Assembly: GCA_903870275.1 (NCBI GenBank)
Contig: CAIQCK010000045.1
Location: 1 to 64,000 of the forward strand
From: an uncultured bacterium
GTDB taxonomy: Bacteria > Verrucomicrobiota > Verrucomicrobiia > CAIQCK01
Reading direction: 5' to 3'
DNA length: 64,000 nt
In this document: positions 36,246 to 45,800 of the stretch, in pieces
Position numbering within the stretch: the stretch's first letter is position 1
Layout: each line of letters starts with the position of its first letter
Program-made: the position numbers and the translations under genes
Notes under the pieces: generated by a model
The model's input: only the letters and a program-made list of their open reading frames with translations
Told to the model about the DNA's origin: nothing
The model's database searches: none

Positions 36246-37091
36246 ATGGCAACCATGCTGACGTTCAACGAGATACTCCCCCAGGCACGAAAAGAAAAAC
36301 GGGCTGTTGGGGCTTTTAACGTGGCCAATCTGGAAACGCTTCTCTCCGTGTTCAAGGCGGCGGAGCAGGAAAAATCCCCGGTCATTATCCAGGTGTATCA
36401 GCGTCTGTTTAACGACGAACGCGCGGGGCTTATCGCCGCCATGACTTCCAGGCTCGCGAAGAACTCCGGGATTCCAGTGGCGCTGCATCTGGATCATGGG
36501 ATATCGGTCGAACAGATCAAAAAGGCGATTGATCTGGGCTACACCTCGGTGATGATTGATGGTTCGCAACGGTCTTTTGCCGAGAACATCGCGCTGACAT
36601 CCAAGGCCGTCGAGGTTGCGCACCAATCCGGGGTTTCGATTGAGGCCGAAATCGGGCACGTTCCTTTTGGCGACGGCGCCATCGAGTTGTCAACGGCTGC
36701 GGAAGCCGTCGAGTTCGTGAAACAGACCGGGGTTGACGCCCTGGCCATATCCATCGGGACAGCACACGGTTTCTACAAGAAGGAACCGGTGCTGGATATT
36801 CAGCGGGCCTCCGAAATAGGCGAATCCATCACAATCCCGATGGTGCTTCACGGAGGAACCGGAGTTCCCGATGAGCAATTGAAAAAAGCCATTGCCTGCG
36901 GCGTCGCCAAAATCAATATCGCCACGGAATTGCAGAGCATGTTTTTGCGTGGGGTTGCCGCCGAGCTTGCAAAGAATGGCGAGAAATTCATGCCGCTGGA
37001 TCTTTATTTCAAGCCCGTCGAAGATAGAATCAAGGAATATGTCCGTTCCAAGATCAGGGTGTTTGCACAAAACGAGGGACATGGGACATGA
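36246..37091 (+). CDS. Class II fructose/tagatose-bisphosphate-type aldolase
   Basis: 281 aa. Zn-binding elements typical of class II aldolases are visible: HLDHG near 80-84, [22 protein letters not shown] with His, and [18 protein letters not shown]. KbaY/GatY, FbaA and IolJ all share this form, cleaving ketose-1- or -6-phosphates to DHAP and an aldehyde. A GAGG ribosome-binding site precedes the ATG at 36246. The TGA overlaps the ThuA-like start (ATGA). In this operon it is the committed carbon-chain cleavage step. Confidence 0.92.
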   Translation: MATMLTFNEILPQARKEKRAVGAFNVANLETLLSVFKAAEQEKSPVIIQVYQRLFNDERAGLIAAMTSRLAKNSGIPVALHLDHGISVEQIKKAIDLGYTSVMIDGSQRSFAENIALTSKAVEVAHQSGVSIEAEIGHVPFGDGAIELSTAAEAVEFVKQTGVDALAISIGTAHGFYKKEPVLDIQRASEIGESITIPMVLHGGTGVPDEQLKKAIACGVAKINIATELQSMFLRGVAAELAKNGEKFMPLDLYFKPVEDRIKEYVRSKIRVFAQNEGHGT

Positions 37092-37861
37092 ACAACTCGA
37101 AGATCAACGTCACGATCTGGAATGAGTATATCCACGAGCAGAAGAAACCGTCGGTAAGGGCGGTCTATCCGAACGGCATCCACGGGGCGTTGGCGAAAGA
37201 ACTGACCGCGCCCGATCTGGAAATCCGCACCGCCACCCTCGATGAGCCGGAACACGGGCTCACGCAGAAGCTTCTCGAAAATACCGACGTGCTGCTCTGG
37301 TGGGGGCACGCCGCCCACGACCGGGTTGAGGACTCGATCGTTCAGCGGGTGCAACAGCGAGTGTGGGAAGGCATGGGCATCGTCGTGTTGCACTCGGGCC
37401 ACATGTCGAAGATTTTTCGCGTCCTCAACGGCACCAGCGGCAAGCTGCACTGGCGCGAGGCCGGGGAAAGGGAACGGCTCTGGGTGATTGATCCGGCTCA
37501 TCCGATTGCGGCCGGCCTGCCGGAGCATTTCGAGCTGCCGCGCGAAGAGATGTATGGCGAGCCGTTCATGATTGCGGGCGACGCGAAAGTCATCTTCATC
37601 TCCTGGTTTGAGGGCGGTGAGGTGTTTCGCAGCGGTTTCACCTTTCAACGCGGCAACGGCAGGCTCTTCTATTTCCGTCCGGGACACGAGGCTTTCCCGA
37701 CCTATTACGATCCGAATGTCTTGAGAGTGCTTGCCAACGCCATCCGCTGGGCCAGACCGACTGTGTCCATGCCGTATCCCAAAACCCACGTCCCCGACCC
37801 GCTTGAAAAACTTTCCCCCAAAGCCTTTGAGTTTAACAAAGTTGGGATCATCAAGCCGTAG
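37088..37861 (+). CDS. ThuA-like trehalose-utilisation-family protein
   Basis: 257 aa of the class I glutamine-amidotransferase-like ThuA family: [21 protein letters not shown] at the N-terminus, [51 protein letters not shown], and [19 protein letters not shown]. ThuA proteins recur in sugar operons of rhizobia and PVC bacteria, often linked to 3-keto-sugar metabolism together with Gfo/Idh/MocA oxidoreductases; the reaction is not settled. No cysteine nucleophile of a true amidotransferase is seen. Overlaps the aldolase gene by 4 bases. Confidence 0.85.
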   Translation: MNNSKINVTIWNEYIHEQKKPSVRAVYPNGIHGALAKELTAPDLEIRTATLDEPEHGLTQKLLENTDVLLWWGHAAHDRVEDSIVQRVQQRVWEGMGIVVLHSGHMSKIFRVLNGTSGKLHWREAGERERLWVIDPAHPIAAGLPEHFELPREEMYGEPFMIAGDAKVIFISWFEGGEVFRSGFTFQRGNGRLFYFRPGHEAFPTYYDPNVLRVLANAIRWARPTVSMPYPKTHVPDPLEKLSPKAFEFNKVGIIKP

Positions 37862-37867
37862 TCAGCC

Positions 37868-38707
37868 ATGAATACAAAGTGTGATGCCTGGCCCGTGGCG
37901 GTTTGCAGCTGGTCGCTCCGTGCCGATCCGGACGAAGTCGCCCAAGCAATGCGTCAGTTGGGGATTGATCACGTCAACCTGTCCCTGAGGCCGGTGTTCG
38001 CGGAAGACGGTGATGCGTATCTCGATGCAATTCGCCGGCAGAAATGGACGATCAGCGCGACGACGATTGGTTTTCCACAGGAAGATTATTCATCCTTGGA
38101 AAGCATTCGAGCGACCGGGGGAATCCTGCCGGACGAGTGCTGGCCTCGGAATCAGCAAATGGTCGTGCGCTCGGCAGCGATCACGGCCGAACTCGGCGTC
38201 CGCTTCCTGACGATGCACGCCGGGTTCATCGAGAGTGACGACCCGGCCCAAGCCCGGCTTCTGCGCGATCGCCTGGTCTGTCTGGCGGATGTGGCCGCGC
38301 AACGAGGCATCACGCTTCTGATGGAGACGGGTCAGGAGACAGCCAACTGCTTGAGGGAGTTGCTGGAAAGGCTAAACCATCCGGCGCTCGGAATAAATTT
38401 CGACCCGGCGAATATGATTCTCTACGGCAAGGGCGATCCGATCGCGGCCGTGCGGACACTGGGGCCGTGGATCAAGCACGTTCATATCAAGGACGCCGTC
38501 CGCACAAAGCAGCCGGGCACTTGGGGCACCGAGGTTCCCTGGTGTGAAGGTGAAGTTGAAACTGAAGCTTTTCTGAAGGCGCTGAAAGAAGTTGGGTTTG
38601 CCGGTGTATTGGCGATCGAACGCGAGGCAGGAGACAATCGGCTGGGTGACATTCGATTGGCGGCCGAGCGGCTCGCCGGTTACGCCGGACCGGGAGGAGC
38701 CGCATGA
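37868..38707 (+). CDS. Sugar phosphate isomerase/epimerase (AP-endonuclease-2 fold)
   Basis: 279 aa TIM barrel of the IolE/IolI/Hyi class. Metal-site strands can be read in order: LLMETGQET (Glu), GINFDPANMILYG (Asp), KHVHIKDA (His), and VLAIEREAGD (Glu). Such proteins are isomerases, epimerases or dehydratases for inositol-, ketose- or hydroxypyruvate-type substrates. It is a candidate partner of the IolB-like gene and of the Gfo/Idh/MocA oxidoreductase. TGA overlaps the next ATG (ATGA). Confidence 0.88.
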   Translation: MNTKCDAWPVAVCSWSLRADPDEVAQAMRQLGIDHVNLSLRPVFAEDGDAYLDAIRRQKWTISATTIGFPQEDYSSLESIRATGGILPDECWPRNQQMVVRSAAITAELGVRFLTMHAGFIESDDPAQARLLRDRLVCLADVAAQRGITLLMETGQETANCLRELLERLNHPALGINFDPANMILYGKGDPIAAVRTLGPWIKHVHIKDAVRTKQPGTWGTEVPWCEGEVETEAFLKALKEVGFAGVLAIEREAGDNRLGDIRLAAERLAGYAGPGGAA

Positions 38708-39882
38708 GCTGGGAACTTTACTTCAGTCTCAGCGCGATGATGTTTCTCCAGTTTACGGTCTGGGGCGCTTGGGGACCGGTGTTGTCGGCGCACCTGCTCG
38801 GCCCGCTCCGCATGAACGCGAAGCAGACGGCGTGGATTTATGCAACGCTGCCCTTGGCGTGCATCCTCTCGCCGCTCGTGGCGGGCCAGATCGTGGATCG
38901 TTGGATGCCCACCGAGTGGTTTCTCGCCGGGGCGCACCTTGTCGGCGCCGTATGCCTGCTGGTGGCGGCGAAGCGGAGCACGTTCCGAGGCATGTTCGTG
39001 ACGATGGGCATCTATTCGCTGCTCTACGCGCCGACGCTGGCGCTGGTGAACTCACTGGCTTTCCATCATCTGCCGCATCCGGACACCGATTACTTCTGGG
39101 TCCGCGTGTGGGGCAGCGTGGCGTGGGTGCTCGTCGGCTGGCTCCTCGCGGGCTGGCGTCGCTGGGGCCGCTGGCAGGTGAAGGGCAGCGATGCGTTGAT
39201 GATGGCGGCGGTTTTCTCGCTTGTCATGGGTCTGTTTTCCCTGTCACTGCCGCACACGCCGCCGCGCGGCGCTCCCGATACGGTTTTGCCCGCGCTCAAG
39301 GCGCTGGGGATGCTGAAGCACGTTGATTTTGCCATCTTTCTGGTCATCTCATTCGTCGTCGGCACGCAGTTGCAGTTCTATTTCGTCGGCACGTCGCGGT
39401 TCCTGGAGGATATCGGCGTGGCGCCCAAAAACATTCCGGCGGCGATGACGCTCGCCCAGGTCGTTCAGGCGATCTCAATGGGCGCGATCGTGCCGTTCAT
39501 CCTGCCGCAGATCGGCTACGGCAAGACGCTCGCGCTGGGCATCCTCGCCTGGGCGTTCATGTATTTCGCGTATGCCCTGACGCGGCCGCGCTGGCTGGTG
39601 GTCGTCTCGATGATGCTGCACGGTTTTGCCTTCGCGTGCTTCTTCGACACGGCGTTCATCTACGTCAACCGGGTTTCGCCGCCCGACATCCGCGGCTCGG
39701 CCCAGTCGCTCTACTTCGTGGTCTATGGGCTGGGTCTGTTCGCCGGTACGCAATTCGCCGGCGCGATCATGGACTGGCTGCGTCGCGAGGGCCGGTTCCG
39801 TTGGCGGACGATCTTCGCAATCCCGTGCGTGCTGTTGACGTTGTGCGCGCTGGGTTGTCTGGCGGTTTTCAAAGGTAACTGA
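38704..39882 (+). CDS. MFS transporter of the NupG nucleoside:H+ symporter type
   Basis: 392 aa with about 12 membrane helices. LSAMMFLQFTVWGAWGPVLSAHLL at the start and WVRVWGSVAWVLVGWLL in helix 5 follow the pattern of NupG/XapB nucleoside symporters. Close PVC relatives occur in sugar operons without nucleoside genes, so a glycoside or amino sugar is as likely as a nucleoside. It is the second transporter of this operon and supports two entry routes. One base separates it from the NagB-like gene. Confidence 0.88.
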   Translation: MSWELYFSLSAMMFLQFTVWGAWGPVLSAHLLGPLRMNAKQTAWIYATLPLACILSPLVAGQIVDRWMPTEWFLAGAHLVGAVCLLVAAKRSTFRGMFVTMGIYSLLYAPTLALVNSLAFHHLPHPDTDYFWVRVWGSVAWVLVGWLLAGWRRWGRWQVKGSDALMMAAVFSLVMGLFSLSLPHTPPRGAPDTVLPALKALGMLKHVDFAIFLVISFVVGTQLQFYFVGTSRFLEDIGVAPKNIPAAMTLAQVVQAISMGAIVPFILPQIGYGKTLALGILAWAFMYFAYALTRPRWLVVVSMMLHGFAFACFFDTAFIYVNRVSPPDIRGSAQSLYFVVYGLGLFAGTQFAGAIMDWLRREGRFRWRTIFAIPCVLLTLCALGCLAVFKGN

Positions 39883-39883
39883 C

Positions 39884-40675
39884 ATGGCATTGAACTGGGT
39901 CCGGGTTGAAAACTACGAAGCGATGAGCCGTCTCGCCGCCGAGCGTGCGTTCGACGCCATCGAGCAACGGCTCCGTGAGAACCACCCGATGCTCCTTGGC
40001 TTGGCGACCGGTAACACGATGCTTTCGCTTTACAAGCGGCTGGCCGGCATGCTCAACGGCCGCGGCTTCGATCTGTCGCAGTTGCACACGGTCAATCTCG
40101 ACGAATACGTGGGTGCGAACGGGCAATGGGTTTCCGCCGATCACCCGCTCAGCTACCGGGGCTACGTGCAGAAGAACTTTTTCAGCCGGCTCGATCTGAA
40201 GCTGGGGATGAATCGCGAGCACATCCACTTTCCGGATCCCACGCGCCCGGCCGCGATGGATGAATGGATTCGCAGCATGGGCGGGTTGGATTTCCAACTG
40301 CTGGGCATCGGTTTCAACGGCCACATCGGGTTCAACGAGCCCATGCCGGAGGCTGCGATCTCCGTGGAGGCGTTTGCCGCCTTGCCAAGCCGCGTCGTCG
40401 GTTTGACCGAGTTGACGATTGACACCAACGCGCGACTAACGGCTGCTGGCGATCACTCCAAGGTGCCGCGCCAGGCGGTTACGCTGGGAATGGAGGCAAT
40501 CCTCGCCGCCAAAGAGATCGTGCTGCTGGCGTGCTTCCCGCAACAGCGGCAGCCGCTCTGCAGGCTTCGACAGGGACGCGTGACGCCGGAACTTCCCGGC
40601 AGTTATCTCATCAACCACCCGAACGCCACGATCATCTACGCGGACGATCAGGTCGGGTTGGAGGAAGGACCCTAA
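39884..40675 (+). CDS. Glucosamine-6-phosphate deaminase-like (NagB family)
   Basis: 263 aa. The core is intact: LGLATGNTMLSLYKRLAG, VNLDEYVG with the proton-transfer Asp, and GIGFNGHIGFNEPM with the ring-opening His and Glu. NagB converts glucosamine-6-phosphate to fructose-6-phosphate and ammonia, feeding an aldolase. Around codons 216-231 the conserved stretch appears in a different frame (see findings), so residues CFPQQRQPLCRLRQG replace a family-like LPATAAAALQASTGT. The two shifts cancel and the ORF stays open to a TAA that overlaps the next ATG by one base. Activity may be affected. Confidence 0.8.
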   Translation: MALNWVRVENYEAMSRLAAERAFDAIEQRLRENHPMLLGLATGNTMLSLYKRLAGMLNGRGFDLSQLHTVNLDEYVGANGQWVSADHPLSYRGYVQKNFFSRLDLKLGMNREHIHFPDPTRPAAMDEWIRSMGGLDFQLLGIGFNGHIGFNEPMPEAAISVEAFAALPSRVVGLTELTIDTNARLTAAGDHSKVPRQAVTLGMEAILAAKEIVLLACFPQQRQPLCRLRQGRVTPELPGSYLINHPNATIIYADDQVGLEEGP

Positions 40676-41514
40676 TGGGCGGGACTCTGCTCATTGGCTA
40701 CGATGTCGAACGGATCCCCGGCCGTGTGCCGGGCGAGAAATGGGTGGGCCAGCCCGTTCCGGAAAACGCGACCGATTTGTTCCTCGACCGCGTGCTGAAG
40801 ATTCATCGCGAGGTCGGCGTGCCGGCCACGATTTTCATCCTGGGCTGCAAGATCGAGCGCCATCTGGCGCAACTGGAAGCCTGCCTTGCGTCGGGCCTCT
40901 TCGAGATTGCCCAGCACACTCACGAACATTTTCCGCTGAAGACGGTGCTCGAAGAAAGCCCGGACAACGTTTATCTGCCGGGTCTGCCGTTTGATCGCAT
41001 CGAAGAGCAACTGGCCCGTCCGGTGGAGTTGCTCCGGCGGCACCTTGGCGTTCACTGCCGGGGTATCACGGCGCCTTATTCCTACTATCGCGGACTGGCC
41101 GATCGGCCGGACATTCTCCAACTCGTTGGCCGGCACGGAATGTCCTACGTCCGGTCCTATGGCCGCAACAGCCACGACTACTTTCCCCTTGGCTGGGACG
41201 TACAGCCGTTCCGGTATGCGCGGCAAGGTTTTCCTGATCTTCTCGAAATCCCGATGCAAGGATGGATTGACGCCCAATGGCGCCGCGAACACGGCTGGCA
41301 GAACTGGGCGGCCTATCACGAGTATTTGAGAACGCAGGTTGACCACGTCTCAACTGGCGGATGGTGTTGGTCGCATTGCCAACACGACTGGACGAGCGTC
41401 TTTTACGACGAACAGCTCACTTGGACACAGAAATTCTTGGAATACGCCGCCGGACGGCTGAAACTTCTGACTCACTTCGATTACTACCAACAGGTTTCGA
41501 CGAGAGAACGCTAG
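40675..41514 (+). CDS. Polysaccharide deacetylase (NodB-like)
   Basis: 279 aa from ATG 40675 (TAATG overlap); the track start at 40531 reads a foreign frame through the NagB-like gene. NodB-homology motifs: LLIGYDVERI (catalytic Asp strand), FEIAQHTHEHFPL (metal His-xxx-His), GITAPYSYYRG, and a C-terminal HFDYYQ. No signal peptide, so it is probably a cytoplasmic deacetylase of an N-acetyl amino sugar or oligosaccharide; pairing with NagB supports that. Last gene of the operon. No clear hairpin terminator follows. Confidence 0.85.
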   Translation: MGGTLLIGYDVERIPGRVPGEKWVGQPVPENATDLFLDRVLKIHREVGVPATIFILGCKIERHLAQLEACLASGLFEIAQHTHEHFPLKTVLEESPDNVYLPGLPFDRIEEQLARPVELLRRHLGVHCRGITAPYSYYRGLADRPDILQLVGRHGMSYVRSYGRNSHDYFPLGWDVQPFRYARQGFPDLLEIPMQGWIDAQWRREHGWQNWAAYHEYLRTQVDHVSTGGWCWSHCQHDWTSVFYDEQLTWTQKFLEYAAGRLKLLTHFDYYQQVSTRER

Positions 41515-41989
41515 AATGACAAGAGTGATGACATTCCGCTCGTTGCTTTCCAGTCTCGCGTTGCCTGCGTAAGCCGTCCCGCGCTCGCTTCACCTATTCC
41601 GCAGTTGATGGAACTGTTCCCAACCATCGCCCCACGCATTCCCGCCGCGTTGGTGTTCAGGTCGTATCGCTATCACAAAGCCTTTTGGGAGGCGCGTGAC
41701 AAGGCGAAACTGGGCAAGGACGTCGTATTTCCACACGCTGCCGCACACTTTCGTTTCACGTTTGACGATGGCTGAGATATACGCACTGTGCAGGAACTGG
41801 CGGGACATAAAGGGATCAAAATGACGATGCGCCACGCACATCTTGTGCCAGAGCAAAAGCGACGAGCGATTGTTTTTTTCAAAACGCTTCGCCGTCTCGC
41901 TCATCATGCTGCGATGTATTTGAAGCCGAATGTTTGCTTGCACTGGTGCAAGACCGTCAAGGTGTCGGGTTGTAACCAGCTCCAGCCGC
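41515..41989. other. Interval between the operon and the giant adhesin
   Basis: About 475 bases containing only the tyrosine-recombinase remnant. The operon (plus) and the adhesin (minus) converge here, so both transcription units must end in this stretch; no strong rho-independent terminator is visible. Confidence 0.5.
41655..41892 (+). pseudogene. Remnant of a tyrosine recombinase/phage-type integrase
   Basis: Pieces in successive frames: FRSYRYHKAFWEARDKAKLG, HTLPHTFVSRLTMA, and DIRTVQELAGHKGIKMTMRH followed by AHLVPEQKRRAIV. These are the last ~80 residues of a tyrosine recombinase: the H-x-L-R-H box (here with Pro in place of the catalytic Arg), the GH box and the region where the Tyr normally sits (here H-A-H-L). 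Two frameshifts and the absence of the N-terminal half make it a relic. Confidence 0.7.
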
Positions 41990-42835
41990 TTAGAGGCGGA
42001 TACGGACGCCCGCGCTCACGTAATTCAACTGGAAGTTGCTGCGGCCCACTTCTGTGTCGTAGTTGATGTACGTGCTGAGGTCTCGCGTCCATTGCACCGA
42101 CACGCCGACGCCCACCACCGCGCTGTCCACTCCCAACGCCGGCCCCTGCGTGCTGAAGATTCCTCCCGCCCCGTTCGCAAACCGCGAGTCCAGCGTCATG
42201 TCCGGATTCATATACTCGTGCCGCCATCCGGCGCGCAGTTCCGGCGTGAACTCGATGGTGTCCACTTTCGCCCGGTATTGCCAATGCGCTCCCACTTGCG
42301 AGTGCAAGGAATTGGCGCCGCTGGATTCGATGTGCAAGGGCGCCAGCGAACCGTTTTCGTCAAAGGCGTCAATGTTCACCCGCGTGTATTGCACCACCAT
42401 TTCCGGTCCAAATCGCCACGGTCCCTGCTCCCAATCGTAGCCGCCGCCGAGCAACCCCGACAACGTCCAGCCTTCCGTGGTGCCGGAAGCGATGCCTCCC
42501 AACGCCGACCGCCGCGTGTCGTAAACGTTGCAACCGCCGCCCACCATGCCCTCAACGTGCCAGGGGTCTTTCATCCAGACCGCATAGGCATTGCCTTGTG
42601 CGCCGTTGACGTTGATGCGCCCGCCGCCACCCAGATCCGAATAGCTGCTGGCGTAGCCCATCGACCCGCCAACCACCAGTTGATCGAACGGATAGGTGGA
42701 GCTGTCCGTCACGCGGCGGTCCGCTCCGACCGTGAGCCCGGCGCTGTTGATGTGGTAACCACTGGCATTTTGATCCCCCTGTACACCGAGGAACTGCCCC
42801 GCTCCTTCCACGAACACACCCCAGGGATTATCGGA
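41990..42835 (-). other. C-terminal autotransporter beta-barrel domain
   Basis: The last ~280 residues, from DNPWGVFVEGAGQFLGVQGD to the end. Alternating hydrophobic strands such as TLSGLLGGGYDWEQGPWRFG, TIEFTPELRAGWRHEYM, LSTYINYDTEVG and the final FQLNYVSAGVRIRL form an outer-membrane porin-like barrel. The terminal residue is Leu rather than the usual Phe/Trp. It anchors and translocates the passenger. Confidence 0.85.
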
Positions 42836-45800
42836 CGCCGGCCGCAACACGCCCGAATACAGCGTCCCCTGACTCATGGCCAGCATATCTTCCGCCGGCA
42901 GATTGGCCGCGAATTGCGGCAGGGCATTGAGTCCGTCCCGCGCGCCCGTGGGGTCGTACAGGCTCAAACCGCCGGCGTTGAAGCCGGTGCTGCCGCTTCG
43001 AAGCTGGCTGAGCCGGCTCTGCAGATTGTAGCCCTGCACGTCGGCGCTGGCAAAACCCATGCTGAACATCGGGACCAACTGTTGGGGCGAAATCAAATCG
43101 AAGGCGGTCGGCAACTGACCCACGCCGCCCGGCAGATAGTCGAGGAAATCCACCACGGCCTTCATGCGCGGGTCGTTGGCCGCCACATCGAGGTTGCGGG
43201 CCACCGCCTGCTGGTTCGGCGTCAGCGCATACGGCGAAAACGGCAGTTGCGACCACTGCAACGTCAGCGTCGTCGGCGTGTAGATCAGGTTCGTCAGCAA
43301 CAACACGCTCACGGGAGTCAACGTGTTCGTTCGGAACGCCGAGTCATCAAAAGTGGGATACGTTCCCACCAACCCGCCGGCGGCCACGAGCAGCGGCACT
43401 TGATCGCGATTCTTCGGTACATAGCCGCTATACGGCACCACCTTGAGCGTGCCGCCGGTAATGGTGGCCACGCCCGCAACATTGATCTGGTCGTAATCCA
43501 CACCCGCCGTTGCCGTCCCGCCAATTGCCAGTTGCAGCGTGCCTCCGCCCTGCGTGTAGGTGGCAAAATACATGATGGTGGGATCCGCCTTCAGCACGCC
43601 GCCGTTGAGGACCACAGGGCCGCTGCCCAAAGCAAAAGAGTTCTTTACCGCTTGCGTGCCGCCATTGATCCAAGTGCCGCCGCTATAGGAGTTGGAGGAC
43701 GTGAGCACCATCTCGCCCGGTCCATTCTCGATCAGCGAACCGCTGCCAGAGATGACATTACTCACCGTCATGATGGCGGTCGGGTTGAACACGAGTGTGC
43801 CATTGTTCGTGATCGCGCCGGTGCCCAGCCCGCCGCTGCTGGTCACCTGCAACTGGCCGCCGGGGTCAATTTCCGTGGAGGAGCTGATCAGGCTGCCGCT
43901 GTTGGAGAACACCGAGTTTGAACCGAGCTTGAAGGAGCCAAGCACCTGCACGGTGGCGCCGCTGCCGACGATGAGCTGATTGCTGATGCCCAGGATACCG
44001 ACGCTGAGGTTGCCCGTGTTCAGCCAGAGGGAATTGGTCCCCGCCACCGTGACGATGTTGCTGTTGGCGCCGGCTGCGTTGCCCACAACACCATTGGCGT
44101 TTATTACTTCAGCGCCGTTGGTGATGGTTAACTGGCTGCCCGAACCGGCACCGCCCACCCACAGGTCGCCGGCATTGGTCCAAACCGTGCCAGCGCCACT
44201 CACTGTGACCACTCCCGCCGCCCCTGACACTGCGCCGAGGATGGTCGTGCTGGTGTTGCCCGCGACGGGCACCACCGCATTGGTGCCACCAAGGATGTTC
44301 CATGTCGCCGTCTGGCCCGCCGTCGCGCCAATAATGAAGTTGCTGCCCGACGGCGCGACGATTTGCGAGCCGTTCAACGTGGTCAGCGTGCCGGAATTGA
44401 AGTTGAACACCGAGTTGGCCGCGCCGGCGCTGTTGTTGGTGGCATAGACATAGCCGGCCGTGATCTGGCCGCCGCTGAAGTTGAGCGTGCCGCCTCGCAC
44501 GTCGAGCGTGCCCGCGCCATTGCCGACGGCAAGGTTGCCACCGGAGACATTGATGAAGTTGCCGGTGGAGGTGGCAGCGAATCCCACAACGACATTCGAG
44601 GCCATCACGGTGCCGCTGTTGGTGATGGTCAACCCGCTGCCTGAGCCGGCACCGCCCACCCACAGGTCACCGGCGTTGGTCCAAACCGTGCCAGCGCCAC
44701 TCACCGTGACCACGCCCGCCGCCCCTGACACGCCGCCGAGGATGGTAGTGCTGGTGTTGCCAGCCACCGGCGCGACCACATTGGTGCCGCCGAGGATATT
44801 CCACGTCGCCGTCTGGCCCGCCGTCGCGCCAATAATGAAGTTGCTGCCCGACGGCGTGACGATCTGCGAGCCGTTCAGTGTGGTCAGCGTGCCGGAGTTG
44901 AAGTTGAACACCGAGTTGGTCGCGCCACCGGTGTTATTGGTGGCGTAAAACCAGTCGGCGGTGATCTGGCCGCCATTGAAGGTGAGCGCGCCGTTGTGCA
45001 CGTCAAGCGTGCCGGTGCCCGCGCCGTTGGTAGCGTAAAGATTGCCACCCGAGACGGTGATGAAGTTGCCCGTGGCCATGGCGTCGAATCCCACGATGAC
45101 GTTTGAAGCCGTCACTGTGCCACCGTTGGCAATGGTCAGACTGTTGCTTGAGCCCAAAGTGCCGACATCCAGTTCACCGCTAATGTTCAGCAACGATCCG
45201 GGGCCGGTCACGACCACCGTGTTGTTGCTGGCGGAACTGTTGTAACCGATGCAGGCGTTGGCGGCGAAGACTTGCCCGCTGTTGGAAATGGTCAGGCTGT
45301 TACTGGAGCCCAAAGTACCGATGTCCAATTCGCCGCTGATGCTCCAAAGCGATCCGGGGCCGGTCACGACCGCCGCGTTGTTGCTGACGGGACTGTAGAG
45401 ACCGATGCAGGCGCTGGCGGCGAAGACTTGCCCGCTGTTGGAAATGGTCAGGCTGTTGCCGGAGCCAAGGACACCAATAAACATCGCGTTACTGTTGCTC
45501 CATACTGAGCCGCCGCCGCTCACCACCGTCGAGTTGTTGTCACTGGCATAGCCGACGTAGCCGTTGGCGCCAAAGACCTGGCCGCCGTTGGTGACGGTCA
45601 GGCTGTTGCCGGAACCGTGCACGCCGATTTCCAGCGTGCCGCTGTTGCTCCAAACCGAGCCGGGATCGGTCACCAACACCCGGTTGTTGCTGGCGCTGGC
45701 GTTGTAGCCAATGAAACTCGAATAGCCGGCGACCTGGCCACCGTTGGCAATGGTCAGACTGTTGCTGGAGCCTGAGTATCCGATTTGGAATTGCGCTCCC

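Noticed and set aside
26696-37091. Calling the operon a myo-inositol pathway
   Set aside because: No IolD (TPP-dependent hydrolase) or MmsA-type dehydrogenase is present, while fucose- and amino-sugar-type genes are, so the label would over-claim.
41930-43921. 663-codon plus-strand ORF over the adhesin barrel
   Set aside because: Antisense shadow; the minus strand has the barrel strands and continuous repeat protein. The same applies to the 664-codon ORF at 45785-47779 and the other plus-strand ORFs to 63.9 kb.
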